A stretch of DNA of 64,000 nt from Paramesorhizobium deserti (GTDB lineage: Bacteria; Pseudomonadota; Alphaproteobacteria; Rhizobiales; Rhizobiaceae): the NCBI RefSeq assembly GCF_001558695.1, contig NZ_LNTU01000001.1, positions 310,001-374,000 on the forward strand, read 5' to 3'. The position numbers were made by a program, and so were the translations under genes. The stretch's first letter is position 1; every line of letters begins with the position of its first letter. The notes beneath the pieces are model-generated. The model did not search any database. It was given only the letters and a program-made list of their open reading frames with translations, and was not told where the DNA came from. Shown in pieces: positions 27,147 to 38,902 of the stretch.

Positions 27147-27940
27147 CTATTTGGCGTCCAGCACCTCACCGCCCTCCAGGCGATGACGGATAAGGACGAG
27201 GCCGATCAGCGTCAGGACGGCAAATGAAGCGCCGGCCAGGAACGTGCCCTGCGGCCCGACGATATCCCAAAAGGCGCCAGCAATAATGCTGGCCAGGAGA
27301 AGCGCAACGCCGGCGACGAGGTTGAAGAGACCGAAGGCCGTGCCGCGCAGCTCGGGCGGAGCCGCATCGGCGATCAGGGCGGAGAGCAGCCCCTGGGTAA
27401 AGCCCATATGCAGGCTCCAGAGCGTGACGCCGATCATGACGGCTGCCAGGCCGGATGCAAAGGCGAGCACGATATCGGCTGCGAGCAGCAGGATAAGGCC
27501 GAAAACAAGCAGCATCTTGCGGCCCAGGCTGTCGGAGAGAATGCCGACGGGATAAGCCGACAATGAATAGGCGATGTTCATAACGACCAGCACGGCGGGG
27601 ATCAGCATCACAGGCAAGCCGATCGACTGGGCGCCAACGGAAAGACCGGTTTTGTAAACGCTGCGAGCCCATAGCCCAATGCGGCGAGCAGCTTGCGTTT
27701 TCCCAGCCAATCGCTCAACGCGCCGGAGAAGACCTTGACGATCGAGGCGGTCGCTTCGGCAATGCCTTCGATGATGCCCACGGCGAGGGTCGAGGTGCCG
27801 AGCACCGTCACCATATAGACCGGCAGCAGGGCGTGGATCATCTCGGAGGAGACATCCATCAGCAGCGAAACAAAGCCCAGCACCCAGATGCCAGCGGGAA
27901 CGGACCGGCCCGCAGGCGTTTGCGAAATATCAGCCGCCAT
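27147..27940 (-). pseudogene. MFS transporter remnant with internal deletion and frameshift
   Basis: Two reverse-strand frames cover one broken major facilitator gene. The N-terminal part (start 27940) codes about four spans and the LGKRKLLAALGYGLAAFTKPVFPLAPS loop, then runs into a stop near 27608. The C-terminal half continues in another frame from about 27660 (AQSIGLPVMLIPAVLVVMN, GTAFGLFNLVAGVALLLAS). The family's middle block, with RIGKGIRGAPRDAL-type sequence, is missing between them, roughly 150 residues. Net length is about 260 codons against about 400 for the family. Not expected to make a working transporter. Confidence 0.82.
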
Positions 27941-28093
27941 TCAACCGTTCCCTTCAGCGCCGTGCGATGCTGCATACCTATCGGACAGCGGTTTCACGTT
28001 CAATGCACCAAGAAAACCCAATCGCGTAGCGCCGATAGCGCGACCTGTTACTCTTTGAAACAAGCTTGGAAAACAGCCTTGACGGAGCCAGCC

Positions 28094-29146
28094 ATGACCG
28101 ATGCTTCCTTTCAATGGGATCCGCATTCTGATCAGACCTATAATGAGGACAACGACCTGCCTTTGACCGGCTCCGCAGCCAGCTTCAACAAAGATCCGGG
28201 CAAATCATTCACCATGGATGCTCCCGGACGGACACTGACGCTGCTGACGTCTTTTGGCGACGGTAAGACGGAATGGGGAGGCCTCGCCACTTCAACGGCC
28301 ACTCCGCCGACCATTTTCAACATTGCGAATGGCACCCTTGTTTACGACGGAGCACAGCAGCACGCGCTCTACATGTCGCAAAACCCCCAGTCGACGATGC
28401 AATTCACCGTACAAAATCAAGCTCAATTCCGGCTCCAAAACGCAGCAGGCGCCCTGTTCGAATGGCCCCTCACCATAAACATCACGCAGAATGGCTCTTT
28501 TGAAATTTTCGACACTGAAGGTTTGGTCCTTGAAGGCAGCGACACCCATATCACCCTGACGGACGCGGCGAAGATGTCTGCGCGCGTTCGGAATGTCATG
28601 CAGCTGGGCTGGACACAAATCGACGTCAGCACATCTTCAGCATCATCGCCCAACGGCGCGTATGCACTGGATCTGGCGGCAGGCAGCAGGCTTATCACCT
28701 ATAAGGCGAAGCTGAATTTTTCCGCAGCCTCGATGGTTCGCATAAGCGCGGCTTCGCTGCAAATGGACGAGGAGACGCTGATCTCCGCAAGCGAATCGGC
28801 CGTGTCGCATTTCCAGTTTGACGCTTCCTCTACCCCTCCCCCCGCCGAAGGCTCAGGTTACGTGCTTGGCCCAGGCTCGGCCAGGATGCGGTTTGACGGC
28901 TATTCCGGAAACAATCCCTTCGATATTCCCAATAAGGATTACTGGCCAAAGCTTTTCACGATCGTATCGAACGGGACCGTCAATGGCGGCAAAATCATGA
29001 TCCAAAATCCCATCGGAGATGCAGGCGTCGCTTTCATGCTGCAACAAGGGCTCATTGCAATCGACGACGAGATCCAGACCGGTACGAGCCGATTGAACAT
29101 CACCAACGATTCGCAAGGATACACCCATATCAGCCAGAAGAACTGA
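28094..29146 (+). CDS. Hypothetical 350-residue acidic beta-rich protein
   Basis: No family recognised. The chain is acidic, rich in Thr/Ser/Asn and alternating hydrophobic strands (QFTVQNQAQFRLQNA, FEIFDTEGLVLEG, FTIVSNGTVNGGKIMIQN), the look of a beta-helix or stacked-strand protein. No signal peptide or membrane span. A few cysteine-free, tryptophan-poor repeats of ~20-25 residues can be imagined but not aligned by eye. The ATG at 28094 follows GACGGAG. The DNA is less GC-biased than its neighbours, hinting at recent acquisition. Confidence 0.6.
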   Translation: MTDASFQWDPHSDQTYNEDNDLPLTGSAASFNKDPGKSFTMDAPGRTLTLLTSFGDGKTEWGGLATSTATPPTIFNIANGTLVYDGAQQHALYMSQNPQSTMQFTVQNQAQFRLQNAAGALFEWPLTINITQNGSFEIFDTEGLVLEGSDTHITLTDAAKMSARVRNVMQLGWTQIDVSTSSASSPNGAYALDLAAGSRLITYKAKLNFSAASMVRISAASLQMDEETLISASESAVSHFQFDASSTPPPAEGSGYVLGPGSARMRFDGYSGNNPFDIPNKDYWPKLFTIVSNGTVNGGKIMIQNPIGDAGVAFMLQQGLIAIDDEIQTGTSRLNITNDSQGYTHISQKN

Positions 29147-29182
29147 ACCGCCAGTTCGGCATCGCCCGGCCGACAGCCTGAA

Positions 29183-30745
<1,563 letters not shown>

Positions 30746-30815
30746 GCGGAGCCTCTAGAGAAAAAGCCGATTCGATGCAACGGCTTATACGCCGGAGCTG
30801 GCAAACTGATTCCAC

Positions 30816-30838
30816 TTCCTGACAAACTGAGTCAGGAA
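30816..30838. repeat. Inverted repeat upstream of guaA
   Basis: TTCCTGAC-N7-GTCAGGAA, perfect 8-bp arms, in the 127-bp gap between the nucleosidase stop and guaA. Could be a leader hairpin or attenuation-type terminator; no T tract follows on the coding strand. Confidence 0.4.
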
Positions 30839-30872
30839 CCTCATACTTTTTGCGAAGAAATGGCCGGAAATT

Positions 30873-31511
30873 TCACAATGTCACCGCGCCGTCGACGAGT
30901 GCCTTTTCCAGCCTGCCGACGGCGAGGGCCAGCTTTTCGTCGATGATATGGAGATATTCCGTCCAGTCGTCAATGTGGTGCAGTTCGGCAGCGCCGTCGG
31001 AGATACCGCGCAGGCCGATCAGCGGCAGGCCGAAACGTTGGCAGGCGCGCAGAACGGCGAAGGTTTCCATGTCGACCATGTCGGCCGCGATGCCGTCATA
31101 GGCGGCGCCGGAAACGATGTTGCCGCCGGTCGAGAGCGATGCTTCCCGGATTTCGGGGATGGAATGGAGCAGCGGCACGACGGCGGGCAGATCGAGAAAC
31201 GGCGTCCGCCCCTTCTCGAAGCCGAGCGGCGACGCATCGATGTCGCGATAGGCGACGCTCGTCGCCTGATAGACCTCCGCCTGTTCCAGGGAGCGCGAGC
31301 CGGCGGAGCCGAGCGAAACGACGAGGTCAGGCAGGCTGCCTGAAACGGCCATCGGCGCCAGGGTGGAGGAAAGCGCTACGGCGGCCTCCACCGGGCCGAC
31401 ACCCGTCATAAGCGGCTGGAACAGCCGGCGCAGATGCGGACCATATTCCGCCTCGACGGCCATGACAAAAAGAACGTTCCTGCCGCCGACCGGCGTCAAA
31501 GGCGCGGTCAT
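30873..31511 (-). CDS. 5'-methylthioadenosine/S-adenosylhomocysteine nucleosidase-like phosphorylase family protein
   Basis: A 212-residue protein of the MTAN/nucleoside phosphorylase superfamily. VMAVEAEYGPHL near the start, the glycine-rich VSLGSAGSR, GNIVSGAAYD and the ribose/base-binding DMVDMETFAVLRACQRFGLPLIGLRGISD are all present. It should cleave adenine from MTA or SAH. The start at 31511 overlaps the thioesterase stop (ATGA), so the two are cotranslated. Confidence 0.85.
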   Translation of the reverse strand: MTAPLTPVGGRNVLFVMAVEAEYGPHLRRLFQPLMTGVGPVEAAVALSSTLAPMAVSGSLPDLVVSLGSAGSRSLEQAEVYQATSVAYRDIDASPLGFEKGRTPFLDLPAVVPLLHSIPEIREASLSTGGNIVSGAAYDGIAADMVDMETFAVLRACQRFGLPLIGLRGISDGAAELHHIDDWTEYLHIIDEKLALAVGRLEKALVDGAVTL

Positions 31512-31963
31512 CCCTGCAGCCCCTTGCGGTCCTGCACAACCATCAGCGTTGCGGTCATGGTGGCGATCAGCTTTGCCTCGGTATCGGCGACGGCAAAAGC
31601 CTGCCCGTCGCTGACCATGATGGTGCGGCCCGGCTTCGTCACCTCGCCACGAAACAGGAACCGCTCTCCCTTTCCCAGCGCAAGCAGATTGACCTTGAAC
31701 TCGATCGTGAGAACGGCAGCGCCCTGCGGCATCAGCGAAAAGGCGGCGTAGCCGCAAGCGGCATCAAGCGCCGCCGAAATGATGCCGGCATGAAGAAAAT
31801 TATGCTGCTGGGTCAGATCCTCGCGGAAAGGCAGTTCGATCTCGACGATGCCCGGTTCACACAGCGTCAGTTCGGCGCCGATCAGTTTCATCGCGGCCTG
31901 GCGCGCGAAGCTCTCCTCGACCCGCTCGCGAAAATCCGGTTCTGCTATGCGCGCCTGTGGCAT
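31508..31963 (-). CDS. PaaI family hot-dog thioesterase
   Basis: A 151-residue hot-dog-fold acyl-CoA thioesterase. The signature QHNFLHAGIISAALDAACGYAA (about residues 53-74) supplies the catalytic helix with HAG and Asp. FKVNLLAL and a GRTIMVSDGQAF strand complete the fold. Coupled by 4 nt to the downstream nucleosidase. Acyl substrate unknown. Confidence 0.87.
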   Translation of the reverse strand: MPQARIAEPDFRERVEESFARQAAMKLIGAELTLCEPGIVEIELPFREDLTQQHNFLHAGIISAALDAACGYAAFSLMPQGAAVLTIEFKVNLLALGKGERFLFRGEVTKPGRTIMVSDGQAFAVADTEAKLIATMTATLMVVQDRKGLQG

Positions 31964-32016
31964 GTCTTCTCCTATTCAGTCATGCCAGCATAGCGCCAGT
32001 TTTTCGCACTGCAATA

Positions 32017-33303
32017 TCAACCGGCTCGTTGCAGGACGCTGATGTAGAAGCCGTCGGTCGACGTCCGCTCGGGGGAAAGCACCATGCCATGCGAGGGGAA
32101 GACGGGCGTGGCTTCACCGGCCGGCGCGGCTGCCTGCCAGAGGGGCCTCGCGTCAACCTCGGAATAGTCCGCATTATTCCGAAGGAAAGCCTCTATCTGC
32201 AGATTGTTTTCGGAGGCGAAGAGCGAGCAGGTGACATAGACGAGGCGGCCGCCCGGCTTGACATAGCGTTTTGCGGCGTCGAGCACCTCGCGCTGCTCGG
32301 TCTCGCGTCTTTCCAGCTGCTGCGGCGACAAGCGCCATTTCGCGTCGGGACGCCTGCGCCAGGTACCTGACCCCGTGCAGGGCGCATCGGTGAGAACCAC
32401 ATCCATCTGGGCTTCGAGCGGGGTCAGATCCTCCGGATTGGCGTGGACCTGCGTGTTGCGGACGCCGGCCCGCTTCAGGCGTTCGAAGATCGGCGCAAGC
32501 CGCGGCTTTTCGGCATCGAAGGCGTGGATCTGCCCACGATTCTCCATCTCGGCGGCGAGCGCCAGCGTCTTGCCGCCGGCGCCGGCGCAATAGTCCAAAA
32601 CCTGCTGGCCCGGCTCAACCGCCGCAACCCGCGCGGCGATCTGCGAACCCAGATCCTGTACCTCGAACCAGCCTTTCTGAAACGCCGGTTCGGCCTGGAC
32701 GTTGGGATGGCGGCCGAGCGCGCGCAGTGGTGGGACACGGACAGCGCCGGGGAGAAGCGGGGCTTCGCCCGCCCCTGCCCGCGCTAATTCCTTCAGGACC
32801 TTGGCCCGGCTCGCCTTCAAGGTGTTCACCCGCAGATCGACCGGCGGACGGGCGGCAAGGGCCGCCCCTTCGCGCACCCAATCGGCGCCGAACAGCGCCT
32901 CCAGATGCGGAGCGCACCATTCCGGCACGTCGGCACGGACATGATCGGGCGCGGCGGCCAGGTCACGGCTCTCCCAGGCGGCAAGACGGTCGGCATCGAG
33001 CGGTGCGGGGGCGAATTTGTCATCAGCGAGAGCGGCAACGATCCCCTCGGCACTCATCTCGGCATCGGAAAGAAGCGCGCCATAGGCAATGTCGCGGGCA
33101 TCCGCGCTGTCCATGCGCCAGGCGATGGAGAGTTTGCGGCGCAGGACGTCATAGACGATATTGCCGATGACCGCGCGATCGCCGGCGCCGGCGAAGCGAT
33201 GCGCCAGGCCCCAATCCTTCAGTGCATCGGAAGCAGGGCGCTTTCGTGTTTCGATATCGTCCAAGATTTCGATCGCCGCCTGGAGGCGTCCGCCTAGCCG
33301 CAT
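32017..33303 (-). CDS. RsmB/NOP-family RNA (cytosine-5) methyltransferase
   Basis: A 428-residue SAM-dependent methyltransferase. An N-terminal NusB-like helical region (about 1-140) is followed by a catalytic domain with VLDYCAGAGGKTLALAAEM (motif I), DAPCTGSGTWRRRPDAKWR (motif IV with Cys) and YVTCSLFASENNLQIEAFL (motif VI with the nucleophile Cys). Probably 16S rRNA C967-type RsmB, though RsmF/Trm4 relatives cannot be excluded. ATG 33303 has GAAGGAAGAG upstream. Lies between guaB and guaA, an arrangement I associate with Rhizobiales. Confidence 0.9.
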   Translation of the reverse strand: MRLGGRLQAAIEILDDIETRKRPASDALKDWGLAHRFAGAGDRAVIGNIVYDVLRRKLSIAWRMDSADARDIAYGALLSDAEMSAEGIVAALADDKFAPAPLDADRLAAWESRDLAAAPDHVRADVPEWCAPHLEALFGADWVREGAALAARPPVDLRVNTLKASRAKVLKELARAGAGEAPLLPGAVRVPPLRALGRHPNVQAEPAFQKGWFEVQDLGSQIAARVAAVEPGQQVLDYCAGAGGKTLALAAEMENRGQIHAFDAEKPRLAPIFERLKRAGVRNTQVHANPEDLTPLEAQMDVVLTDAPCTGSGTWRRRPDAKWRLSPQQLERRETEQREVLDAAKRYVKPGGRLVYVTCSLFASENNLQIEAFLRNNADYSEVDARPLWQAAAPAGEATPVFPSHGMVLSPERTSTDGFYISVLQRAG

Positions 33304-33498
33304 GTCTCTTCCTTCTTTATTCCCTTGCGATCCGCATAACCTCCCCGGTGCATAAAAGAAAGCCGGGGTATGAGTTCCGGCCTCAATCACGGGGATTTAT
33401 TCGGCAGTATCGCGTTTTGCGCATCAGCCGGACCAATCATGGTCGGGAACCACAACACCGGCCATCATAATTTCCAATTGAATTTCCGCTCGCTTTTG

Positions 33499-33513
33499 AT
33501 AAGTCATTCCTAT
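33499..33513 (+). promoter_or_regulatory. OxyR-type operator overlapping the oxyR leader
   Basis: ATAA-N7-CTAT, one base from the OxyR core ATAG-N7-CTAT, ending one base before the ATG at 33515. Its position over the ribosome-binding region suits negative autoregulation. Confidence 0.45.
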
Positions 33514-33514
33514 C

Positions 33515-34444
33515 ATGTTCACCGTCAGGCAAATGCGCTATTTCGATGCGCTGGCAACCACGCTGCACTTCCGCAAGGCTGCGGAAATGGCGCATGTCTC
33601 GCAGCCCGCGCTCTCCGCCCAGATCGCCGAAATGGAGGAGATTGCCGGCGCGCAATTGTTCGAGCGGACACGGAAATCAGTCGTCCTGAGCGAGATGGGA
33701 CAGCGTCTCCTGCCGCGTATCCGCAACATATTGCGCGAAATCCGCTCGCTGGAAGAGATCGCCGCCCAAAAGCGTGGGCTTCTGCACGCGCGCATCAGGC
33801 TCGGCATCATTCCGACCATCGCGCCCTATCTGGTGCCGGTGCTGATCCCGATGTTGCGCGAGCGCTATCCCACGCTGAAGACGGAGCTGAAGGAGGCGGT
33901 CACGTCGAAGCTGATCGAGGATCTGCGCGCGGGCGAGCTCGATGCCATCGTGGCGGCCCTGCCTGTCGAAGACGATATGCTGACGGTCGAGCCGGTCTTC
34001 CACGACCGTTTCCTGATCGCCACATCCGCGAACGACAATGACGTCCTTTCCTCACCCATGACGCAGGACAATATGGCGGTGGAGCGCCTGCTGCTCCTCG
34101 AAGAAGGCCATTGCCTGCGGGAGCAGGCGCTTGCGGTCTGTTCGGTGACCAGGCCGCGGCAACTCATCAATTACGGCGCAACCAGCATGGCGACGCTATT
34201 GCAGATGGTCAGCCACGGCATGGGGCTGACCTTGATCCCGGAGATCGCGGTGCGCGCCGAAGCCGGCCACACGAAAATGCGGATCGTCCCGTTCGCCGAC
34301 GGCGAGCCCCGGCGCGAGATCGGCCTGATCTGGCGCAGGCAGAGCGAGCGGCAGGACGATTTTCGCGCACTGGCGCAGTGTATCAGCGAGAGCGCGGATA
34401 CTTTGCGGCTTAATTCGGAGGAATTGTCGGCGTTGGCGCAATAG
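33515..34444 (+). CDS. oxyR: OxyR-like LysR regulator of peroxide response
   Basis: A 309-residue LTTR. DNA-binding part: MRYFDALATTLHFRKAAEMAHVSQPALSAQIAEMEE. The effector domain has LLEEGHCLREQALAVC, in which both redox cysteines of OxyR occur with the nine-residue spacing of Cys199/Cys208 in E. coli, followed by RATS-like GATSMATLLQMVSHGMGLTLIPEIA. It should sense hydrogen peroxide by disulfide formation and activate antioxidant genes; no catalase is nearby. The start is ATG 33515; no strong ribosome site. Confidence 0.86.
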   Translation: MFTVRQMRYFDALATTLHFRKAAEMAHVSQPALSAQIAEMEEIAGAQLFERTRKSVVLSEMGQRLLPRIRNILREIRSLEEIAAQKRGLLHARIRLGIIPTIAPYLVPVLIPMLRERYPTLKTELKEAVTSKLIEDLRAGELDAIVAALPVEDDMLTVEPVFHDRFLIATSANDNDVLSSPMTQDNMAVERLLLLEEGHCLREQALAVCSVTRPRQLINYGATSMATLLQMVSHGMGLTLIPEIAVRAEAGHTKMRIVPFADGEPRREIGLIWRRQSERQDDFRALAQCISESADTLRLNSEELSALAQ

Positions 34445-34449
34445 GCGCG

Positions 34450-34866
34450 TCAAAGCCGCAGCAGCCATATCACCAGCCAGACCCACAGCAGCACATTGAT
34501 GACGAACCCTGCGATGAACAGCGGGCGGCGCAGCCTCAGATCATTCGAGGTAACGTGCACGGCGGCATGCAGGATGCGGGCGATGACGAAAGCCCAGGCC
34601 AGAACAACCGCCACGAGCGTCGCGCCGTTCAGCACGTAGAGCGACAGGCAGACCACGTAGAAGAGCACCGGTAGTTCGAACTGGTTCGACAGATTGCGGA
34701 TCGCCGTTGCGCTCGGCGCCGGCTCCGTGAAGGGAAGCTTGTAATCCCCTGCCCGTGCGGCGCCACTCTTGACAGCCTGGAGGCGGCGGAGAGAGGTGAT
34801 GAGATAAATGACGAAGATCAGCCCGGTCTGGGCAATCATCGGCCAGAAAATCGCAGTCTGCGACAT
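34450..34866 (-). CDS. MAPEG family membrane protein
   Basis: A 138-residue integral protein with four hydrophobic segments and the MAPEG landmark NLSNQFELPVLFYVVC, then RILHAAVHVTSND. MAPEG proteins include membrane glutathione transferases/peroxidases; many bacterial members are uncharacterised. Convergent with the OxyR-like gene (5 bp apart), so a link to peroxide defence is possible but unproven. Confidence 0.85.
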   Translation of the reverse strand: MSQTAIFWPMIAQTGLIFVIYLITSLRRLQAVKSGAARAGDYKLPFTEPAPSATAIRNLSNQFELPVLFYVVCLSLYVLNGATLVAVVLAWAFVIARILHAAVHVTSNDLRLRRPLFIAGFVINVLLWVWLVIWLLRL

Positions 34867-34906
34867 GAGGTCCCCCTTAACATGACCTGGTGGCCGGGGC
34901 GCTATT

Positions 34907-35017
34907 GCCCCTCATCCTTACCCTCTCCCCGCAAGCGGGGCGAGGGGGATATAGACGTTGCCGTATCTTCCTTCTCCCCGCGCGCGGGGAGAAGGTACCG
35001 GCAGGCGGATGAGGGGC
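34907..35017. repeat. Rhizobial-type intergenic palindromic repeat
   Basis: A 111-bp unit with inverted termini GCCCCTCATCC/GGATGAGGGGC and two inner hairpins (CTCCCCGCAAGCGGGGCGAG and TTCTCCCCGCGCGCGGGGAGAA). The GGCAGGCGGATGAGGGGC end is familiar from dispersed elements in rhizobial genomes. Lies between the MAPEG gene and the guaB stop; may form an mRNA-stabilising or terminating structure. Confidence 0.7.
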
Positions 35018-35040
35018 ACGTCACGCCGCGCCGTTTTGGA

Positions 35041-36627
<1,587 letters not shown>

Positions 36628-36718
36628 TTATGTCGAAATGGGAAGACACGAAAACGCTATACGTTGTTTTCATTCCTTTCATCCATGGTACACGAGCCGT
36701 AGGAACAGGGGGTAGACC

Positions 36719-38095
36719 GTGCATCCGGCTTATAAACGCGTTCGTGTGCTCAGACGTTCTCATGCGATGTGGATGTCGCCGCGTCTGTGGCGACCCCGTC
36801 TGGTCTTCTGGGCGGGCGCGATCGCGATCGGCGTCATCAGCGTGATCTTCGCCGAGGTTGCGGATATCGCCCAGCAGTTCTTCCGCAACGTCACCACCGG
36901 CAGCGGATGGCAATCGTGGCTTCCCCTGCTGATCACGCCGGTCGGCTTCACCTTCTGCGCCTGGATCGCCTATTCCTACTTCCCCAATTCCGAAGGCAGC
37001 GGCATCCCGCAAGCCATCGCGGCGCGCCACCTGACGCATGACGAGGATCGGACGCGTCTTCTGTCGCTCAGGCTCGCTTTCGGCAAAATCCTTCTGACCA
37101 TCGTCGGACTGTTTTCCGGCGCCTCGATCGGCCGCGAGGGCCCGACCGTGCAGGTCGGCGCAGCCATCATGCTGCAATCGGCCCGCATTGGCGGCATGAC
37201 GCAGGCGCGCGGGCTTATCCTCGCCGGGTCCGCCGCCGGCATTTCGGCGGCCTTCAACACGCCGCTCGCCGGCATCGTCTTCGCCATAGAGGAGATGGGC
37301 CGCGCCTATGCCGCCCGTACCAACGGGCTCGTGCTTTCCGCCGTCATCCTGGCGGGCCTCGCCTCGCTCGGCCTCGTCGGCAATTACACCTATTTCGGCA
37401 CGACGGCGGTCATGGCTTCCAGCCATGCCGAATGGGTCCTTGTGCTCGTCTGCGGTGTTTGCGGCGGCGCAGTCGGCGCGATCTTCAGCGCAATCGTGCT
37501 CAAGGCATCGCGCCGGATCAAGCGGATGATCCAGCCGCAGCCCTTGCGCGGCATACTCGCGATCGCGGCTGGCTGCGGGTTTCTGGTGGCGCTGATCGGC
37601 CTCATTTCGGGCGGACAGACCTTCGGCACCGGCTATGAGCAGGCGCGCAGTGCCATCGAAGGCACGGCGCTGCCGCCGCTCTTCTTCCTGCAGAAATTCC
37701 TGGCAGGCCTGCTTTCGACGATCTCCGGCATTCCGGGCGGCATCTTCGCCCCCTCGCTGGCGGTCGGCGCCGGGCTCGGCAGTTCGCTGGGCCTCGTCTT
37801 CGGCGCCAGTGCAAGCCTTGCCGCCGTGCTCGGCATGGCGGGCTATTTCGCAGGCGTGGTGCAGGCGCCGATGACCGCCTTCGTCATCATCCTGGAGATG
37901 ACCGGCAACCACGACAACGTCATTCCGCTAATGTGCGCCTCGATGCTCGGCTACGGCACGGCGCGGCTGATCTCGCACGAGCCGCTCTATCACGGGCTCT
38001 CGCGCGGCTATGTCGCCGAAGCGCTACGCATGAGGCGCGCCAGGGACCGGACGGAAAGCGAACCGGTCGGTACTGTGCAATCCGCGGCAAAGTAG
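36719..38095 (+). CDS. ClC-type chloride channel/antiporter
   Basis: A 458-residue polytopic protein with the ClC signatures SEGSGIPQ, GREGPTVQVG (containing the gating glutamate of H+/Cl- exchangers) and GIPGGIFAPSLAVGAGLG. No C-terminal CBS domains. The GTG at 36719 starts the frame; a later ATG is possible. Together with TauE-like and CrcB genes nearby it belongs to a set of anion-handling genes, but no operon links them except the next gene 12 nt downstream. Confidence 0.9.
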   Translation: MHPAYKRVRVLRRSHAMWMSPRLWRPRLVFWAGAIAIGVISVIFAEVADIAQQFFRNVTTGSGWQSWLPLLITPVGFTFCAWIAYSYFPNSEGSGIPQAIAARHLTHDEDRTRLLSLRLAFGKILLTIVGLFSGASIGREGPTVQVGAAIMLQSARIGGMTQARGLILAGSAAGISAAFNTPLAGIVFAIEEMGRAYAARTNGLVLSAVILAGLASLGLVGNYTYFGTTAVMASSHAEWVLVLVCGVCGGAVGAIFSAIVLKASRRIKRMIQPQPLRGILAIAAGCGFLVALIGLISGGQTFGTGYEQARSAIEGTALPPLFFLQKFLAGLLSTISGIPGGIFAPSLAVGAGLGSSLGLVFGASASLAAVLGMAGYFAGVVQAPMTAFVIILEMTGNHDNVIPLMCASMLGYGTARLISHEPLYHGLSRGYVAEALRMRRARDRTESEPVGTVQSAAK

Positions 38096-38106
38096 CGGCG
38101 GAAAGC

Positions 38107-38895
38107 ATGATATTCGAGCATATGCCCGTCTTTCTGCAAACCGCCTTCGCGAGCTATTCGAACGGGCAAATCCTGTTCCTGATGGGGTCGGCATTCATCG
38201 CCGGACTCGCACGCGGCTTTTCCGGCTTTGGTGGCGCCCTCATCTTCGTGCCGCTGGCAAGCTCCGTCATCGGCCCGAAACTAGCCGCGCCGCTGCTTCT
38301 GATCATCGATACCGTCGGCGCATTGGGATTGATTCCGGATGCCGCCAGGCGGGCCAACCGGCGGGAAGTCGTGACGATGGCCTTGGGTGCGCTGATTGGC
38401 GTTCCACTCGGCGTTCTGGCGCTGACCGCGACCGACCCGCTCATCGTGCGCTGGGCCATCGCCCTGACGGTTATCCTTTTTCTGGCGCTGCTTGTATCGG
38501 GGTGGCGCTACAAGGATCAGCCCTCGCCCTTGCTGACGGTCGGCGTTGGCAGCCTCGCGGGCTTCTTCGGCGGCGCGGCCCAGATCGCCGGCCCACCCGT
38601 CATCGCCTATTGGCTCGGCGGTGCGATACCGGTCGGTATCGTGCGTGCCAATCTCGTGCTGTATTTCGCCATTTCCACGGCTATCACCACAGTGAGCTAT
38701 CTCATCGGCGGACTTTTCGTGGCGTCGGTCGTCGCCTTTGCCTTGGCGGTGGGCCCAAGCTACGCTTTTGGGCTCTATCTCGGATCGCTGCTCTTCGGTC
38801 GAGCCAGCGATCGGACCTTCCGCCGCATCTGCTACTGGATGATCGGGGCGGCGGCCCTGATCAGCCTGCCCCTTCTCGATTCATTCCTGCGATAG
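38107..38895 (+). CDS. TauE/SafE family membrane transporter
   Basis: A 262-residue protein with about eight hydrophobic segments. GLARGFSGFGGALIFVPL near residue 33 and the second-half counterpart GSLAGFFGGAAQIAGPPVIAYW mark the TauE/SafE fold. Family members export or import sulfite, sulfoacetate or similar anions. The start lies 12 nt after the ClC stop, suggesting cotranscription. Confidence 0.88.
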   Translation: MIFEHMPVFLQTAFASYSNGQILFLMGSAFIAGLARGFSGFGGALIFVPLASSVIGPKLAAPLLLIIDTVGALGLIPDAARRANRREVVTMALGALIGVPLGVLALTATDPLIVRWAIALTVILFLALLVSGWRYKDQPSPLLTVGVGSLAGFFGGAAQIAGPPVIAYWLGGAIPVGIVRANLVLYFAISTAITTVSYLIGGLFVASVVAFALAVGPSYAFGLYLGSLLFGRASDRTFRRICYWMIGAAALISLPLLDSFLR

Positions 38896-38902
38896 GCCTG
38901 TC

